Assembly (NCBI GenBank): GCA_002973575.1
Contig: PVEQ01000006.1
Coordinates: 1 to 64,000 of the forward strand
Length of the DNA: 64,000 nt
Source of the DNA: Sediminibacterium magnilacihabitans
GTDB lineage: Bacteria; Bacteroidota; Bacteroidia; Chitinophagales; Chitinophagaceae
Reading direction: 5' to 3'
A program made the position numbers and the translations under genes. Shown one piece after another: positions 61,420 through 64,000 of this stretch (the stretch's first letter is position 1; each line of letters opens with the position of its first letter). The notes below the pieces were generated by a model. The model had not been told where the DNA came from. It was given only the letters and a program-made list of their open reading frames with translations, and did not search any database.

Positions 61420-63543
61420 ATGAAGGATCCGAAGCGATATTTGATCACGGCAGCGCTGCCCTATGCCAACGGCCTCAAACACATTGGTCACCTGGCCGGG
61501 GCCTATTTGCCTGCCGATATTTATGTACGTTACCTCAAAGCGCAGCAGCGCGATGTGGTATTTGTGTGCGGAAGCGACGAGCACGGCACAGCCATTCCCA
61601 TACAGGCCACCAAGGAAGGCACTACTGCCCAGGCCATTATTGATAAATACCATCCCATCATTGAAGAGAATTTCAGGGAACTGGGCATTGCATTCGATAT
61701 TTATCATAGAACCAGCGCCCCTATCCATCACCAGACGGCGCAGGAATTCTTTACCGCATTGAATGAGAAGGGGGATTTGGAAACAAAAGAGACCGAGCAG
61801 TATTACGACGAAGAAGCTAAAACCTTCCTGGCCGACCGTTATATCAAAGGCACTTGTCCCAATTGCGGTTACGAGAATGCCTATGGCGACCAATGCGAAC
61901 GTTGCGGAAAGAGCCTGAGTCCGGACGAGCTCATCAACCCCGTAAGTACCCTCAGTGGCAAGCCCCCGGTGAAAAAACTAACCAAACACTGGTACCTGCC
62001 ACTCAACCGGCACGAAGATTTCCTGCGCGAATGGATATTGAAAGACCATGCCGAAGACTGGCGCGCCAACGTATTAGGCCAGTGCAAAAGCTGGATCGAT
62101 GGCGGCTTGCAGCCAAGGGCCGTTACACGTGACCTCGACTGGGGCATTAAAGTACCACTGCCCGATGCGGAAGGAAAAGTATTGTATGTATGGTTCGATG
62201 CACCCATCGGTTATATCAGCGCTACCAAGCAATGGGCGCTGGATCATGGCAAAGACTGGACGCCTTACTGGCAGGATAAAGACACCAAGCTCGTTCACTT
62301 CATCGGAAAAGACAACATCGTTTTCCACTGCATCATTTTCCCGGTGATGCTGAAATTACATGGCAATATACTGCCCGACAATGTTCCGTCCAACGAGTTC
62401 ATGAACCTGGAAGGCGACAAAATGAGTACCAGCCGCAACTGGAAACTCGAGATGCAGGATTATATCAACGATTTCATTCGCAAAGAAAATGGCGGAAGCC
62501 AAATGGCCGATGTGTTGCGTTATTATTTAACGCAGATCGCCCCCGAAACCAAAGACAGCGAGTTTGTTTGGAAGGGATTCCAGGATGCCAATAACAGCGA
62601 ACTGGTAAGCATCTTCGGCAATTTTGTGAACCGCACTTTTGTGCTGATGCACAAGCTCTGTAAAGGCAAAGTTCCTCCTTATCATACAGCTGTAGCTGAT
62701 GAGCTGGACGCACAGACCATTACTGAGATCAAACAAACAAAAGAAAAAGTAGAACAATTGCTGGAAGCTTACCGTTTCCGCGAAGCTTTGTTCGAAGTGA
62801 TCAACCTGGCCCGCATTGGCAACCAGTATATGCAGAAAAAAGAGCCCTGGATACTGGCAAAGAAACTGGAAGCGCAGCCCGAGGTACAACAGTTGATCGA
62901 TAACTGCCTGCACATCTGCCTGCAACTCACCGCCAACCTGGCCATCCTCATCAACCCCTTCCTTCCGTTCACGGCTAAAAAAATGCTGCACATGATGAAG
63001 GTGGTAGAGAAAATGCTGAACTGGGAGAACGCCGGCAGTATGAAATTACTGAGCGTAGGTTATCCGCTCAGGCCGCCCGAGTTGTTGTTCAGAAAGATAG
63101 AAGACGATGAGATCAATGCACAAATAGAAAAACTCAAATCTGCCAGTGCAACCAAAGAAGCGCCGGCAGTCAACACAAAACAAATGACACCCGAACAATC
63201 AGCAACCGGCAATCAGAAATCAGCAATCGTTTTCGATGATTTTGCAAAGATAGACCTGCGTGTAGGCACCATTGTAAGCGCAGAGAAAGTGGAGAAAGCA
63301 GACAAGCTGTTGAAGTTGCAGGTAGACCTGGGATTTGAGACACGCACGATTGTTTCAGGCATTGCACTTCATTTCAAACCGGAAGAGATCGTAGGTAAAC
63401 AGGTAACCGTGGTTACCAACCTCGCTCCGCGTAAAATGCGTGGTATTGAAAGCAATGGGATGATATTAATGGCCGAAGACAACGGCAAGCTGCACTTTAT
63501 CAATCCGGAAGACAAAATCAATTCCGGAAGCACGGTGAGTTAA
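61420..63543 (+). CDS. metG: Methionyl-tRNA synthetase MetG
   Basis: The protein has 707 residues, starting MKDPKRYLITAALPYANG (HIGH motif in NGLKHIGHL). Zinc knuckle CPNC...CERC, the KMSKS-equivalent GDKMSTSRN, and a C-terminal EMAP-II-like tRNA-binding domain (IDLRVGTIVSAEKVEKADKL) are all present. It charges tRNA-Met. Its stop merges with a TCAAT-type repeat, followed by a 16-base-pair hairpin. Confidence 0.97.
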   Translation: MKDPKRYLITAALPYANGLKHIGHLAGAYLPADIYVRYLKAQQRDVVFVCGSDEHGTAIPIQATKEGTTAQAIIDKYHPIIEENFRELGIAFDIYHRTSAPIHHQTAQEFFTALNEKGDLETKETEQYYDEEAKTFLADRYIKGTCPNCGYENAYGDQCERCGKSLSPDELINPVSTLSGKPPVKKLTKHWYLPLNRHEDFLREWILKDHAEDWRANVLGQCKSWIDGGLQPRAVTRDLDWGIKVPLPDAEGKVLYVWFDAPIGYISATKQWALDHGKDWTPYWQDKDTKLVHFIGKDNIVFHCIIFPVMLKLHGNILPDNVPSNEFMNLEGDKMSTSRNWKLEMQDYINDFIRKENGGSQMADVLRYYLTQIAPETKDSEFVWKGFQDANNSELVSIFGNFVNRTFVLMHKLCKGKVPPYHTAVADELDAQTITEIKQTKEKVEQLLEAYRFREALFEVINLARIGNQYMQKKEPWILAKKLEAQPEVQQLIDNCLHICLQLTANLAILINPFLPFTAKKMLHMMKVVEKMLNWENAGSMKLLSVGYPLRPPELLFRKIEDDEINAQIEKLKSASATKEAPAVNTKQMTPEQSATGNQKSAIVFDDFAKIDLRVGTIVSAEKVEKADKLLKLQVDLGFETRTIVSGIALHFKPEEIVGKQVTVVTNLAPRKMRGIESNGMILMAEDNGKLHFINPEDKINSGSTVS

Positions 63544-63569
63544 CATTAATGGCTCGATGGCTCAATACG

Positions 63570-63607
63570 CAATGGCTCAATGGAAGAAGATTTCCATTGA
63601 GCCATTG
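63570..63607. terminator. Hairpin after metG, made of repeat units
   Basis: A perfect 16-base stem (CAATGGCTCAATGGAA at 63570-63585, complement at 63592-63607) with a 6-base loop is followed by CTTTTAATATATT. It can act as a terminator for metG and, in reverse, for the convergent gene. The stem consists of the same GGCTCAAT unit found at other stop codons. Confidence 0.65.
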
Positions 63608-63659
63608 CTTTTAATATATTACTCAGTGAGTATTGATACATTCATTGAGTATTGAGCCA

Positions 63660-64000
63660 TTAATAGCTTATGCATTCTTTCAGCTCTTTCTCGCTATAGG
63701 CAAGTCCATACTGTTTCAGCACATCATCGGGAACACCATTCCATTGATTGGGCGTGTTGCCTTTATACCCAAGGTCTTTGACGCCCATTTCGGAAGTAAA
63801 GAACCCGGTCACTGTAAGGTTGCGCATGAGATTGAAGAAAGATACACCTTGTTTCATCTCTGGTTTTGCCTTGGCCGGATAAGCGATCTGATCTACCATG
63901 GCAATTTGCTGCTGGTGATCACAATCCGTGAATGCCTTACCATACTGCTTCAGGCATTGTACATCGAGCCAGCGCAAGCCACCGCGCATAGGCGTCTGGT
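63660..64000 (-). CDS. Gluconate 2-dehydrogenase subunit 3 family protein, 3' end only
   Basis: Only the C-terminal part (at least 109 residues) is in the window; the gene continues past 64000. Motifs SFFNLMRNLTVTGFFTSEMGVKDLGYKGN and a terminal KELKECISY are typical of the small subunit that partners a GMC-type sugar/alcohol dehydrogenase in Bacteroidota; that partner should lie beyond the window edge. The stop is followed by TGGCTCAATACTCAATGAATG repeat units. Confidence 0.8.
   Translation of the reverse strand, partial: QTPMRGGLRWLDVQCLKQYGKAFTDCDHQQQIAMVDQIAYPAKAKPEMKQGVSFFNLMRNLTVTGFFTSEMGVKDLGYKGNTPNQWNGVPDDVLKQYGLAYSEKELKECISY

Noticed and set aside
1..64000. CRISPR arrays, insertion sequences, rRNA genes, riboswitches
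   Set aside because: No regularly spaced direct repeats, transposase genes, rRNA segments or recognised riboswitch motifs were found on reading the window.

Overview
The window reads as chromosomal DNA of a member of the Bacteroidota, most likely a gliding, menaquinone-using member of the Chitinophagaceae or a close relative. The lineage call is an inference. It rests on a complete sprA (type IX secretion translocon), two large secreted proteins with the gliding-associated C-terminal sorting domain, the families DUF3127, DUF4293 and DUF6427, futalosine-pathway menaquinone genes, and promoters with the Bacteroidota -7 motif TAnnTTTG.

Bases 1 to about 8,700 form an A+T-rich accessory island ending at a tRNA-Pro gene. 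It holds a leftward four-gene operon resembling a short type II CBASS anti-phage system: a CD-NTase (2449-3633), a stand-alone E2-like conjugating protein (2049-2456), a two-helix membrane NUDIX protein of the Cap16 kind (1192-2034), and a second, membrane-anchored nucleotidyltransferase (106-1185). A single-chain XRE repressor/ImmA-type metallopeptidase (3957-5015) diverges from it. The intergenic region between them carries two mirror-image promoters whose -33 elements both lie inside copies of the 8-mer ARTTGAYA, so the regulator probably controls both itself and the CBASS operon. A PIN-domain protein, a DUF4238 protein and a tyrosine integrase complete the island. A second nucleotidyltransferase in one transcription unit with a CD-NTase, under a fused repressor-protease, is the most unusual feature here.

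From 8.7 to 30 kb the sequence looks like core chromosome: tRNA-Pro and tRNA-Ser, dnaA, a DUF3127/FAD-dehydrogenase pair, a two-component system led by three tandem paralogous membrane proteins (the middle copy frameshifted near its end), an ABC-2 exporter, sprA with ruvA, fabH, a methionine gamma-lyase-like PLP enzyme and a GNAT acetyltransferase.

From 30 to 64 kb come fabD-folE with two tandem PTPS-type genes, mqnB-mqnD, lnt, two tandem PKD/gliding C-terminal proteins, an SDR, a nitronate monooxygenase-like enzyme, a sugar nucleotidyltransferase, glyA, an orphan LuxR helix-turn-helix, uvrA, an ECF sigma factor, a DsbD with its N-terminal redox domain duplicated as a separate protein, purQ, kup, oxyR, an LD-carboxypeptidase, an SPFH protein, metG, and the 3' end of a gluconate-dehydrogenase-subunit-3-like gene. 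Several families of palindromic intergenic repeats occur here, often right at stop codons. No CRISPR array, rRNA or insertion sequence was seen.
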